Below, piece by piece: positions 18,808 to 28,050 of a stretch of DNA of 64,000 nt. The notes under the pieces are model-generated. The model did no database searches. It had not been told where the DNA came from and saw only the letters and a program-made list of their open reading frames with translations. Within the stretch, counting starts at the first letter, position 1, and each line of letters begins with the position of its first letter. Source of the stretch: JAGOFO01 sp964522105 (lineage in GTDB: Bacteria > Myxococcota_A > UBA9042 > DTJE01); the NCBI GenBank assembly GCA_964522105.1, contig CAZFVA010000011.1, positions 1 through 64,000 of the forward strand. Direction: 5' to 3'. The translations under genes and the position numbers were made by a program.

Positions 18808-20001
18808 GTGTACCGCATGGCCCCACCCGCTGTTAAACGACTGAGATCACTGGATATTCTTCGTGGCGTCGCCATTCTGATGGTGTTTTTCGCGCATATT
18901 GACTCGCGACTGGCCCCGGCTATCAACGAACTTGGGGGCGTTGGCGGCTTCTTTTACTGGCGAATCCACAATGCAGGGCGCACGGGCGTCGAGATGTTTT
19001 TTGTACTTAGCGGTTTCCTGATCGGGGGACTGCTGTTTTCCGAACTGAAGGCGTCAGGCCGCATCGACACTGTCCGCTTCTGGATGCGCCGTGGGTTCAA
19101 AATCTGGCCGTCGTACTACATTCTGCTGATCGCACTGGCTGTCCTGGGCACAACCGGCTGGATTGATACAACGTCGCTCGGCACGACACTGCAGACGTTC
19201 TTCGGCCATATTCTGTTCTTCCAGAACTATCTTCCCGACAACCCTAACGGCCCGACCTGGTCGCTTGCGATTGAAGAGCACTTCTACATCTTCCTGCCGC
19301 TGCTGCTGTGGGCGCTGATCAAATGGGCTGCCTGGCGCGGTGCCGACTGGCGCGACTATGTACCCGGCGCAACGCTTACGGTCGTGGTCATCTGCCTGAT
19401 ACTGCGGGCCATCAACATCGCCACCGGCACGACCGAATGGGACTTTGCGCGAACCCACAACCGCATGGACGCGCTGATGATTGGCGTGTATTGCCGATTC
19501 TTGGTCGAAAACGGCAGCAACATCGTCGAACGCGTCATGAAATACCGCATCCCCGCGATGGTTTTCATCTTCGCCGTCGTTCTTTCAACCGGCATGTATG
19601 AACGGTTTAACCCGGCCATGTTTACCATCGGATTCCTTTTGATTTCCATCGCTTACGCCCTGCTTCTGCTGATGGTTTACGGCGGGTTGCTGAAACGGTT
19701 TGAAGAAGGCCCGGTCCTTAAGGGCGTTTCGCACATCGGCAACTGGTCCTATAACATCTACCTGTGGCACGCGTTCGTACCGCTGATTCCGCTGCCTGGA
19801 TACGAACCGGTTCGTAACCTTATCAACAGTTACGTTACATGGGTGCCAGGGCAGATAGCGTTGCAGGCGACGTGGTTCATCGGCTGTTCAATTCTGGTCG
19901 GCTACGTGATGACGAAGGTCGTCGAAGGCCCGTTCCTGAAGCTGCGTGACCGCTGGTTCCCGTCCACAAAGAAAGCCCCGGACCTGAAAACGCCAGCCTG
20001 A
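18808..20001 (+). CDS. acyltransferase-3 family membrane protein (OafA/YrhL-like)
   Basis: 397 residues with about ten membrane segments. The N-terminal RSLDILRGVAILMVFFAH segment carries the His of the acyltransferase-3 family. Other family segments are GRTGVEMFFVLSGFLIGG, GPTWSLAIEEHFYIFLPLL and SYNIYLWH. Such proteins O-acylate surface polysaccharides, lipids or peptidoglycan from the cytoplasmic membrane. GTG at 18808 and ATG at 18817 are both possible starts in frame. No glycan-synthesis genes adjoin it, so the acceptor is unknown. It converges with the GH5-type lipoprotein gene. Confidence 0.9.
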   Translation: MYRMAPPAVKRLRSLDILRGVAILMVFFAHIDSRLAPAINELGGVGGFFYWRIHNAGRTGVEMFFVLSGFLIGGLLFSELKASGRIDTVRFWMRRGFKIWPSYYILLIALAVLGTTGWIDTTSLGTTLQTFFGHILFFQNYLPDNPNGPTWSLAIEEHFYIFLPLLLWALIKWAAWRGADWRDYVPGATLTVVVICLILRAINIATGTTEWDFARTHNRMDALMIGVYCRFLVENGSNIVERVMKYRIPAMVFIFAVVLSTGMYERFNPAMFTIGFLLISIAYALLLLMVYGGLLKRFEEGPVLKGVSHIGNWSYNIYLWHAFVPLIPLPGYEPVRNLINSYVTWVPGQIALQATWFIGCSILVGYVMTKVVEGPFLKLRDRWFPSTKKAPDLKTPA

Positions 20002-20026
20002 GCCCAAAACTAAGTTACTATTATTA

Positions 20027-21160
20027 TTACAGATTAGCTTCTTCGATTATCTGTTTGATGAAGTCAGTTTCGGTGGCGTCGAACGGGGTGCCGTCGGCCC
20101 GGAATATGTCATGGAACCAGAGGGCCGGTTCGGGGTCGCCTTCTTTCGAAGTCCATGAATAGATTGTCTGAGTCTTGCCTGACACAAGCCCCCAGTTAAT
20201 TGCGCCAATCTTATTCTCCAGAAAAACAGGCATGTGTGTCTTAAAAAGGCTGTCACGGGTGCGCGCCATATACTCGGTGCAGATCATCGGCCGACCAGTC
20301 AACTCGCGCAGACCGGAAATCAAATCCTCAAGTTCCGGAGCCTTGTCATACGAATGGAACGTCACGATGTCCGACTGGTCAATCTGGTAAAGCGAAACTT
20401 CCCAGAACGTCTGCATCTGCCACGTCCCGACTGTCAGCGGCTGCAGCGGTGCGACCTCGCGTGCCCACTTGAAAGCTGATTCGACCAACGGCTTTGCCGC
20501 ATCCATGATAAGCGAGTTACCCGGTTCATTGACCAGATCCCACATAATGACCCGATTGTCGTTGCCGAACGCCTCGATTATGCCTTTGACGTACGCCTCA
20601 AGGCGCGCCTGCAGCACGAGATCGGTCGAAAACGCCAGCGTTTCATCAAGTTGCGGGCTTTGAACCCAGCCGGAATTATGGACGCCGGGCGTGGGTGCAG
20701 GCTGCGGCCCCAATTCGGAAACCGGCCCCCACACATTGTCAAATAACACGAACATTGTCTTGATGTTATGGCGATCTGCGATTTCCAGATACTGCTCAAT
20801 CCGCGCCAGCAGAGCATCCTGATCGGTTTCCCACAAAAGGTCATGCAGGAAGACGCGGACCGTGTTGAAACCAAGGTCCTGCGCCCATCCAAGTTCGCGA
20901 TCAATCGTTTCCGGATCGAACGTTTCGGCCTGCCACATTTCAAGCTGGTTAATGGCAGTACTGGGAATGAAGTTACACCCGACAAGCCAGGGCTGCGCTG
21001 CATACCACTCGTTGGCCGACTCGACCGTCCAGCGACCTGTTTCGTCGCGCTCGGGGATATAGGTGATCGCGGTCGAACCGTTATCCTTCAGGCCACACGA
21101 AAGGATTCCGCCTGCAAGAACAACAACAATCAATCCTGACAATCCGGCAAATCTATTCAA
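20027..21160 (-). CDS. GH5-type cellulase-fold glycoside hydrolase lipoprotein
   Basis: 377 residues, starting at TTG 21160 with GGAGG six bases upstream. The lipobox is ILSC near residue 22, so the enzyme is predicted on the cell envelope. The barrel shows the clan A pattern: LGFNTVRVFLHDLLW on an early strand, the acid/base Glu in WDLVNEPGN and the nucleophile Glu in ICTEYMAR. It probably hydrolyses beta-linked glycans such as xylan, mannan or glucan; specificity is not readable. It follows murJ by 24 bp and ends the kamA-CBM9-mazG-murJ gene string. Confidence 0.85.
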   Translation of the reverse strand: MNRFAGLSGLIVVVLAGGILSCGLKDNGSTAITYIPERDETGRWTVESANEWYAAQPWLVGCNFIPSTAINQLEMWQAETFDPETIDRELGWAQDLGFNTVRVFLHDLLWETDQDALLARIEQYLEIADRHNIKTMFVLFDNVWGPVSELGPQPAPTPGVHNSGWVQSPQLDETLAFSTDLVLQARLEAYVKGIIEAFGNDNRVIMWDLVNEPGNSLIMDAAKPLVESAFKWAREVAPLQPLTVGTWQMQTFWEVSLYQIDQSDIVTFHSYDKAPELEDLISGLRELTGRPMICTEYMARTRDSLFKTHMPVFLENKIGAINWGLVSGKTQTIYSWTSKEGDPEPALWFHDIFRADGTPFDATETDFIKQIIEEANL

Positions 21161-21184
21161 TTTGAACCTCCGATTATTCAGTAA

Positions 21185-22813
21185 CTATCTGCGCCGCATG
21201 CGATCGAAACGACGACGGGCCATCACTGTAAATTCTTCCAGTTCCGGGGTTTTCAGGACACGGGCCGTCCCGACATAAATGACCATGGCACCAAGCAGGG
21301 CCACGCCGACCCGCCAGCCAAGCGCCAGGGCACGGTGACCTTCAAAGAAATCGGCATAAAGCAGCGCAACCAGAAAAACAGACATGGCGGCAGTAGCGCC
21401 CAGAATTCGAACCATGCTTTTCGTTATGCGACCGGCGTCAAGCGGCCCGATACGGCGACGCAACAGCATGTACAGCAAGATGACGTTCAACACGGCCGCT
21501 ATTGACCCGGCGGCCGCGATACCACCATTTTCAAGGGGCCCGGCCAGCAGGAAGCACAGGGCGATATGGACTCCCATCACGATCAGCGCCACGATGACCG
21601 GCGTCCGCGTGTCCTTCATCGCAAAAAAGACCTGAACGACGTTTCGCTGCAGGGCTATAAACAGGATACCGGCCGAGTGAAAATACAGCGCCCACGTCGT
21701 CATGCGAGTCGATTCCGCATCGAACCGCCCGTATTCAAACAGGACGCGCACGATCGGCACGCCAAGCAGCATCAAACCGATCGTCGCCGGTATGGTGACA
21801 AGCGCCAGCAGACCGACTGAAAATTCCAGCGTGTCGCGAAGACCTTTGTGATTGCCAACGGCCGCCTGCTCGGACATCGTCGGCAGAATCACCTGCGCGA
21901 TTGAAACTGCGAACACGCCAAGCACAAGTTCCTGAAGTCGCAGGGAATACTGCAGCGACGCGACAGAACCCTCGTTCAGCGAAGTCGCCACAATCTGCGC
22001 GACGGCAGTGTTTATCTGGTAAACACCGGCGCCCAGAATCCCCGGCAGAAACAGCTTGGAGACCTGTTTGACAGCGTCATCTTTCAGGCCGGCAAACGTC
22101 GCCCGAAACCGAACACCAGTTTTGTACAGATAAGGCAACTGAAACAGCAGTTGGAACAGACCGCCGACCACAAAGCCGATCGACAGCGCCCAGGCCGGAT
22201 TCGGGAAGAAACTGGAAAAGAAAACGACGGCCACTATGATGGCAATCGACAGCAGCACCGGCGTGAACGCTGATGGCCCGAACACCCTGTAACTGTTAAG
22301 GGAAGCCTGGATTATCGAGGCAATTGAAACCAGAAACAGATATGGAAACATCACCTGCGTCAGCACAATCGTCAGATCAACTTTGCCCGGCACAGCAGCG
22401 AAATTCGACGCAAAAATATAGCGGACAATCGGCCCTGAAAACGCAATTCCAAGCAGGGTCACGGCAAGCATCAGCAGAATGAACAGCGTCATGAAACCGG
22501 AAAAGAAGGCGTTAACGCGGGCCTGCTCTTCTTTCGTCTTAATTTCGGTAAAAACGGGCACAAACGCAGCGGTCATCGCGCCTTCAGCGAAAAGGCGGCG
22601 CAGCAGGTTCGGGATGGTTGACGCGATGCCGAACGCATCGGATTCCATGCCGGTACCAAGGTAGATACCACGGACCTGTTCACGGACCAGGCCGAAGATA
22701 CGCGCCAGAACGGTCATTGAGCTCATGACGATGCTGGATTTCAGGATAGACCGGCGGGTCTTCAGATCCGCGTTTTCCGGCGTCGCGTTATTAGCGGGCT
22801 GCTCGTTCATCAT
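21185..22813 (-). CDS. murJ: lipid II flippase MurJ
   Basis: 542 residues with about 14 membrane segments, a MOP-superfamily exporter that flips lipid-linked peptidoglycan precursor across the inner membrane. Family segments include ARIFGLVREQVRG with the conserved Arg residues, the SDAFGIASTIPNLLRRLFAEGAMTAAFVPVF region (residues about 58-90) and a later LYFHSAGILFIALQRN segment. Two adjacent ATG codons (22813 and 22810) can serve as start. It lies between mazG and the GH5 gene on one strand. Confidence 0.96.
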   Translation of the reverse strand: MMNEQPANNATPENADLKTRRSILKSSIVMSSMTVLARIFGLVREQVRGIYLGTGMESDAFGIASTIPNLLRRLFAEGAMTAAFVPVFTEIKTKEEQARVNAFFSGFMTLFILLMLAVTLLGIAFSGPIVRYIFASNFAAVPGKVDLTIVLTQVMFPYLFLVSIASIIQASLNSYRVFGPSAFTPVLLSIAIIVAVVFFSSFFPNPAWALSIGFVVGGLFQLLFQLPYLYKTGVRFRATFAGLKDDAVKQVSKLFLPGILGAGVYQINTAVAQIVATSLNEGSVASLQYSLRLQELVLGVFAVSIAQVILPTMSEQAAVGNHKGLRDTLEFSVGLLALVTIPATIGLMLLGVPIVRVLFEYGRFDAESTRMTTWALYFHSAGILFIALQRNVVQVFFAMKDTRTPVIVALIVMGVHIALCFLLAGPLENGGIAAAGSIAAVLNVILLYMLLRRRIGPLDAGRITKSMVRILGATAAMSVFLVALLYADFFEGHRALALGWRVGVALLGAMVIYVGTARVLKTPELEEFTVMARRRFDRMRRR

Positions 22814-22893
22814 CTATCCCGGGCGCAGACATGCACCCGATTATCATCCGACAAGCCACATATTGATAAGAAAACGGTTTAATCGGAGTGGGG

Positions 22894-23703
22894 TCAGATC
22901 CCGGTGCCTGGAACAGCCGCCTTTTCCTGCAGCTTGGCAAGTTCCCAGAGTTCGTCCAGCTTCTTCATCGGAGCGTCCGAAATGCCCTTCCCTTCCGCCG
23001 CCAGAGCGGTTTCCATGCTCTTGAAACGCGCCTTGAACCGTTCCAGGCAGCGCCGCAGCGCGTCTTCGGGATTGATCTTCTTCATCCTTGCCAGATTTGA
23101 AGCCGCGAACAACACATCACCAAGTTCATCTTCAATTCGGGCGTCATCACCAGACTCGAACGCTTCCCGCAGCTCGGCAATTTCTTCTTCCAGCTTTTCC
23201 AGCGCGCCGACAGGCTCGGGCCACTCAAAGCCGACATTCCCGGCCTTGTCTGAAATCCGCATCGCCATCAACAGTGCAGGCAGGTTAGTCGGCACGCCGT
23301 CCAGCAGCCCGCGACCGGCCTTTTTCTTGAATCCTTCCCAGCGCTTAAGCACATCACCGGTGCTGCCGTTGTTTTCAACGTCGCCGAAAACGTGCGGATG
23401 CCTTGCGACCAGTTTATCAACCAGCCCGCGGCAGACATCTGCGGCATCAAAGACGCCCTCTTCTTCCATAATCTGAGCCTGAAACACGACCTGAAGAAGC
23501 AGGTCGCCAAGCTCTTCACGCAGGGAATCGGGCCGACCCGAATCAATGGCCTCGACCACTTCGTAGGCTTCTTCAATCACGTATGCTTTCAGGGACTTAA
23601 GATTCTGTTCACGGTCCCACGGGCATCCATCTGGTGCCCTCAACCGCTTCATAATCGCAACAACTTCCTGAAATGCCAGGCCGGTTCTGTCGCCATCGTT
23701 CAT
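22894..23703 (-). CDS. mazG: nucleoside triphosphate pyrophosphohydrolase MazG
   Basis: 269 residues, the two-domain MazG type. It hydrolyses NTPs to NMP and pyrophosphate and cleans damaged or excess nucleotides. The N-terminal domain has LRAPDGCPWDREQ, EEAYEVVEAID and the metal-binding EELGDLLLQVVF. The C-terminal domain repeats the pattern with EEIAELREAFES and EDELGDVLFAASN. The ATG at 23703 overlaps the stop of the CBM9-like lipoprotein by four bases (ATGA), so it is translationally coupled to an envelope protein, an odd pairing. Confidence 0.96.
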   Translation of the reverse strand: MNDGDRTGLAFQEVVAIMKRLRAPDGCPWDREQNLKSLKAYVIEEAYEVVEAIDSGRPDSLREELGDLLLQVVFQAQIMEEEGVFDAADVCRGLVDKLVARHPHVFGDVENNGSTGDVLKRWEGFKKKAGRGLLDGVPTNLPALLMAMRISDKAGNVGFEWPEPVGALEKLEEEIAELREAFESGDDARIEDELGDVLFAASNLARMKKINPEDALRRCLERFKARFKSMETALAAEGKGISDAPMKKLDELWELAKLQEKAAVPGTGI

Positions 23704-25040
23704 TGCGGTTCTGCCGCCTTCTTTGCAGCCACGACCGGTACACCGTTCGTGAAGACCATCACGCCCATCTTTGCCAGGTCGTGGAAATCGCGGCCACCGG
23801 GACCCCAGGCGTGGGCACGTCCCATCTCGCCGTCCTGCATGTTCATTCTGAAGAAATTGGCGCGGACTTCGGTTCCGGTATCAAGGTTTGCAAGACCGGG
23901 GACTGAAGACGCCGGAATCTTGATTTCCATCGTCCATCCCTTGTCGCGATCGCCTTTCTGATTCAACGTTCCATCAATCTTCACCGCAGACTCAAGCCCG
24001 GCAACGGTATGCTTCATGGCTTCCTTCCACTCGGGGCTGCGATGCGAAGCAAACAGGGCATCAAATATCACGTTGGCAGGCGAAAACTGCATCTCGAGGT
24101 AGTCTTTTCCGTCAAGGCCACCGTCAAGGTAGATTTCAAACACGTCCTGAGTCCACAGCTGATCGTCGCGATTTTTGAACGTGGCTTCGATGGACAGGTC
24201 AGTCGCAGAAATCCCGAAGTATATGAAATCATTGTCATGCAGGACCCTGACTGACGTCATTTCTTCGCCGTTAATCGCGGTTCCGAAAGCATCGGTCAAG
24301 CGACCAATGACTGCGGCGTTCTTCCACGAGTCCTCGTCCATCGCACCATCAATCACAATCGGGGCACCAGTTATCGGGGGCACAGTCAGGCGCAGGTCCT
24401 TTTCTGACTTTTCAGCGCCTTCAGCTTCAGGCTTCGGCTCGATCGCGCGCCCAAGCACAAATTCATGAACAAAAACACGATTTTCGCCGTCATTCTTGAC
24501 GTCTTTCGTGTTGACCAGAATCATGCGTTCGCCGCTGCCACGCGCTTCATAAACATCAACGCTGTACAGACCGGCCCATACAAGACCCTTGCCCGGATCA
24601 AGCTTCGATTCAAGCCGGAACGTCTGGACGTCACGAATGTACTGGCCGGGCTCCCACTGGTCCATCGGGAACAACTCGCCAACCGGCACATGATCAAGGC
24701 CCATCCGCTTGCCCTTCGGCAGTTCCAGATGCACAAAAATCTTCCAACCGGGCTCAACGGCACGTTTGCACTGCCAGTACCATGTCAGTTTGACTTCCTG
24801 ACCGGGCGATGGATTTTCAGGTTCCATATCCACGCCAAGCAGGACGATATTGTCGCCAAAATTGGCGTTGACCAGATGCTTCGGCGTCGGGGCTTCCTTC
24901 AGGATGTTTTCCTGAATTCTGACCCGCTGGTCCTTTGAAAGAACGACCCGCGCCGGCCTTTTGCAGCCCGCAAAACCGGCCATTACAAACAGGACAACGA
25001 CAAGCACCGTCAACATTCTTTGAATCTTCACGGAAGTCAT
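23700..25040 (-). CDS. lipoprotein with C-terminal CBM9/DOMON-like domain
   Basis: 446 residues using the ATG at 25040, which follows AGAGGTG; a GTG at 25049 is an alternative. The lipobox is FAGC. Residues about 50-200 form a beta domain with PENPSPGQEVKLTWYW, resembling a domain often seen beside glycosyltransferase-related proteins. Residues about 230-430 look like a family 9 carbohydrate-binding or DOMON domain: PIVIDGAMDEDSW, DFIYFGISATD, QDVFEIYLDGG and WTMEIKIPASS. It probably binds sugars or a surface polymer. It sits between kamA and mazG with a four-base overlap with mazG. Confidence 0.82.
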   Translation of the reverse strand: MTSVKIQRMLTVLVVVLFVMAGFAGCKRPARVVLSKDQRVRIQENILKEAPTPKHLVNANFGDNIVLLGVDMEPENPSPGQEVKLTWYWQCKRAVEPGWKIFVHLELPKGKRMGLDHVPVGELFPMDQWEPGQYIRDVQTFRLESKLDPGKGLVWAGLYSVDVYEARGSGERMILVNTKDVKNDGENRVFVHEFVLGRAIEPKPEAEGAEKSEKDLRLTVPPITGAPIVIDGAMDEDSWKNAAVIGRLTDAFGTAINGEEMTSVRVLHDNDFIYFGISATDLSIEATFKNRDDQLWTQDVFEIYLDGGLDGKDYLEMQFSPANVIFDALFASHRSPEWKEAMKHTVAGLESAVKIDGTLNQKGDRDKGWTMEIKIPASSVPGLANLDTGTEVRANFFRMNMQDGEMGRAHAWGPGGRDFHDLAKMGVMVFTNGVPVVAAKKAAEPQ

Positions 25041-25099
25041 CTTAAACACCTCTGGTCAGGTAAAACCAATCAACAACGCCGCATAACGGCCTGAAAAAA

Positions 25100-26290
25100 C
25101 TATTCTTTGCGCGGTTCCACGTTATCTTCACGTGGCTCGACGTAAGTATATTCATCACCACGGAAATTACGAACGACCAGTTCGCGACCTTCCCACGACT
25201 TCACATAGTCCGGAATAATCGGAACCTTACCGCCGCCGCCCGGGCAGTCAATGACGTAATAAGGCACGGCAAGACCGCTGGTCCAGCCACGCAAAGCCTT
25301 AATAATTTCAATACCTTTAGATACGCTGGTCCTGAAATGATAATTACCGTACGTCGGGTCACACTGGAAGATGTAGTAAGGTCTGACGCGCATCATCAGA
25401 AGCGTGTGATTCAGCTTCATGATGGTCTCGGCCTTGTCATTGATACCTTTAAGCAGAACTGTCTGGTTACCGATCGGAATCCCGGCATCAGCAATTCTGG
25501 CGCAGGCCGTAAATGACTCGGCCGTACATTCACGAGGATGGTTGAAATGAGTGTTCAAATATATCGGGTGATACTTCTTCAGCATCGCCAGAAGCTCGTC
25601 GGTTATTCGCATCGGCAGTGACACCGGCATTCTGGTGCCAATTCTGATAATTTCGACGTGCGGAATAGCCCTGATGGCCGAAACAATCGCTTCCAGACGT
25701 TCGTCGGACACAGCCAGGGCATCGCCACCCGAAATGATGACGTCCCTGACGACCGGCGTCCTGGCGATGTAATCTATGCCTGCCTGAATCTGATCATCAT
25801 CAGCAGCCGTGTGGGGATCCGCGACTTTGCGCTTGCGGGTGCAATGGCGGCAGAACATCGCACATTCCTGGGTCATGTACATCAAAACCCGGTCAGGGTA
25901 ACGATGGGTCAAACCCATGACAGGCATGTCGCGCTCTTCAGCCAGTGGGTCATCCATATCTGACGAATGTTCAATCATTTCCTGCGGACGCGGGGTCGCC
26001 TGCAGCCTGACGGGACAGTTCGGGTCGTCCTTATCCATCAACGCCACAAAATACGGCGTGATGCCAATCTTGAAGACGTCGAGACCGGCTTCAGCACCCA
26101 GAATTTCATCAGGACTTAAATTGATGTATTTGCCAAGTTCGTTAATGTCGGTGATGCGATTGCGCATCTGCCACTTCCAGTCGTACCAGTCTTCATCTGA
26201 AACGTGTGAAAACGGCCCTTTGCCGACAGCAGTGAATCGATCAGTAATAGATTTTGCAAAACCGCCGAGATCCGGCCTGAAGCCAGACAT
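25100..26290 (-). CDS. KamA-family radical SAM lysine 2,3-aminomutase-like protein
   Basis: 396 residues from the ATG at 26290, chosen because GGAGG lies five bases upstream; a start at 26377 would add 29 residues. The radical SAM cluster motif CAMFCRHC (CX3CX2C) is followed by TRKRKV, the ISGGDAL motif binds SAM, and VIDCPGGGGKVP is typical of lysine 2,3-aminomutases. The extreme C-terminal Cys-rich zinc motif of clostridial enzymes is missing. It could make beta-lysine as a metabolite or compatible solute, or act as EpmB to make R-beta-lysine for EF-P, since efp and epmA are 12 kb away. Confidence 0.88.
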   Translation of the reverse strand: MSGFRPDLGGFAKSITDRFTAVGKGPFSHVSDEDWYDWKWQMRNRITDINELGKYINLSPDEILGAEAGLDVFKIGITPYFVALMDKDDPNCPVRLQATPRPQEMIEHSSDMDDPLAEERDMPVMGLTHRYPDRVLMYMTQECAMFCRHCTRKRKVADPHTAADDDQIQAGIDYIARTPVVRDVIISGGDALAVSDERLEAIVSAIRAIPHVEIIRIGTRMPVSLPMRITDELLAMLKKYHPIYLNTHFNHPRECTAESFTACARIADAGIPIGNQTVLLKGINDKAETIMKLNHTLLMMRVRPYYIFQCDPTYGNYHFRTSVSKGIEIIKALRGWTSGLAVPYYVIDCPGGGGKVPIIPDYVKSWEGRELVVRNFRGDEYTYVEPREDNVEPRKE

Positions 26291-26454
26291 ATGTGCCTCC
26301 AGAAATCGTCGCCGGATTATTATAGGCCGATTTAGCCGTTCGTCGAGCCACACACCCTGTTCAAACGCCATATTCACGACAAAAATGTCGAAAAATTGGC
26401 AAAAACATCTGATTCCAGATTAACCTTCAACGGTGATTCAAAAAGGAGCCTGAC

Positions 26455-26742
26455 ATGGCAAAAAAAGAATACGTGTTTTCCCACAATCATGACGCGGCAA
26501 CGGCAGCAGTGAAGGTCAGACCGTTCCTGGATGTACTGTGCAAGAAGTATTACATGGACCTGCAGGTCGTTTCACCGACATCGTTCCTGCTGACGACCAG
26601 CGGTGCCCGGGCTGAAATCAATCTGTTCGACAAAGAATTAAAGGCCGATGTTGAACTGTCCTTCATGTTCGAATCGCTGGTTCGCAAGCAACTGGAAGAA
26701 GCGCTTGAAAAGAAACTGCGCCCGCTGCTTGAAGAAGCCTGA
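26455..26742 (+). CDS. small polyhydroxyalkanoic-acid-system-like protein
   Basis: 95 residues, ATG start with AAAGGAG upstream. It begins with HNHDAATAAVKVRPFL and ends in an amphipathic charged helix (VRKQLEEALEKKLRPLLEEA region). The pattern of an early His, a YYMDLQVV strand and a C-terminal helix recalls the small PHA-system family of unknown function (PF09650 type). No phaC or phasin is nearby. The match is from memory of the family shape and is uncertain. Confidence 0.6.
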   Translation: MAKKEYVFSHNHDAATAAVKVRPFLDVLCKKYYMDLQVVSPTSFLLTTSGARAEINLFDKELKADVELSFMFESLVRKQLEEALEKKLRPLLEEA

Positions 26743-26771
26743 TCCGACCTCAGAGGCCTGATCCGACCTCA
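26737..26771. repeat. 16-bp direct repeat spanning two convergent stop codons
   Basis: GCCTGATCCGACCTCA occurs at 26737-26752 and again at 26756-26771. The first copy holds the TGA of the small plus-strand gene and the second holds the minus-strand stop of nadA, so each copy contains a stop in each direction. It looks like a small tandem duplication between convergent genes. Confidence 0.7.
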
Positions 26772-27869
26772 AGCGTTACCGGCAAGGTCGCCTGTGTTTG
26801 AATGCGGCCGATCCGCACGCGCCCCGGCCTTCGAATATTCAAACATCTTTTCAATGGCTTGCAGCGCCTTAACCCGGACATTTTCAGCTATCTGAACCGT
26901 CTGCTCGGGGGTCGGATTCTGCAGGACATCCAGGACACCCTGAAGACTGACCATCTTCATATGCGGGCAAACGGTGGCAATCGACGTGAAATTCAGGTGC
27001 GGATATTCAACCCTGAACCTGTCGGTCATTCCGTCTTCCGTGACGACCACAAAAGACTTCCATTTCCCCGACTTGACAGCGTTAACCATGTCACCTGTGC
27101 CACCCGGAACATCGGCCATTGCAACGACATCCGGCGGCGATTCGGTGTGAACCATCACGCACGAGTCCGGCCCCGCCTTCAACTTCAGGGCGGCTATATG
27201 TTCAGGCTTCAAACGTTCATGAACGATGCATCCGCCGTCATAAGAAATGATTTCCTTTGATGTCATGGTCCGCAGATTCGCCGCCATGTTGCGGTCAGGC
27301 ACAAACACGATGCGACGTTGCGGCATCGATTCAATAACGGCAAGGACATTGGCTGACGTGCAGCAGGCATCACATTCCGCCTTCACTTCGGCCGTCGTAT
27401 TGACGTAACAGACGACCCCGGCGTCGGGATACTGCGCACGCAGCTTTTTCACGTCGGCTGCGGTAATACCCTCGCTTAAAGAACATCCGGCATTGGGCGC
27501 CGGCAACAGGACAGTCTTGTTCGGGGACAAAATTTTCGCGGTTTCGCCCATGAAGCGGACACCACAGAAAACGATCACATCTGCCGGCGTATCTCGGGCG
27601 ATCTGCGACAGCCCGAGGGAATCCCCGCGCTCGTCAGCAACCCCGAAAAGCACATCCGGAGTAACGTACGAATGCCCCAGAATTATTGCGTTCTTCTGCG
27701 CAGCAAGTTCTTTAATTCTTAGCGTCATCGGGGCTATATGACGGCACTCCGGCACGGTCCACCCAACGTTTTTCAGGAAGCTGTGCAGCCGTTCAGTTTC
27801 CAAATCAACCCGTTCTGACGTGTACATCTGGCGATACGTTTCAAGGTCTGTCATCACTTCCATCCCCAT
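26769..27869 (-). CDS. nadA: quinolinate synthase A
   Basis: 366 residues. It condenses iminoaspartate and dihydroxyacetone phosphate to quinolinate in NAD synthesis, using a [4Fe-4S] cluster. Family segments are ILGHSYVTPDV, ADERGDSLGLSQ, FCGVRFMGETAKIL, the first cluster Cys in NAGCSL, the second in the ECDACCTS region and the third in TVCPHMKMVSL. There are ATG codons at 27869, 27863 and 27854 and none has a convincing Shine-Dalgarno site, so the start is uncertain by up to five codons. nadB and nadC are not in the window. Confidence 0.95.
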   Translation of the reverse strand: MGMEVMTDLETYRQMYTSERVDLETERLHSFLKNVGWTVPECRHIAPMTLRIKELAAQKNAIILGHSYVTPDVLFGVADERGDSLGLSQIARDTPADVIVFCGVRFMGETAKILSPNKTVLLPAPNAGCSLSEGITAADVKKLRAQYPDAGVVCYVNTTAEVKAECDACCTSANVLAVIESMPQRRIVFVPDRNMAANLRTMTSKEIISYDGGCIVHERLKPEHIAALKLKAGPDSCVMVHTESPPDVVAMADVPGGTGDMVNAVKSGKWKSFVVVTEDGMTDRFRVEYPHLNFTSIATVCPHMKMVSLQGVLDVLQNPTPEQTVQIAENVRVKALQAIEKMFEYSKAGARADRPHSNTGDLAGNA

Positions 27870-28050
27870 CGTTCAAGGTCATGCGCAGGGGCGCTTGCGT
27901 TCCATGAAGTGTACGGACTGCTGGACGGTAGTCAACGCCGGTGTTAATCCTGATTGAGATAAATGCCCTGATGCTGGTATCTTAGCAGTTGTTTTGAAAA
28001 CGGCTTCATGGACCTTACGGAAGCCGGTGGTTCGTCGGGGGCGTCTGGAA

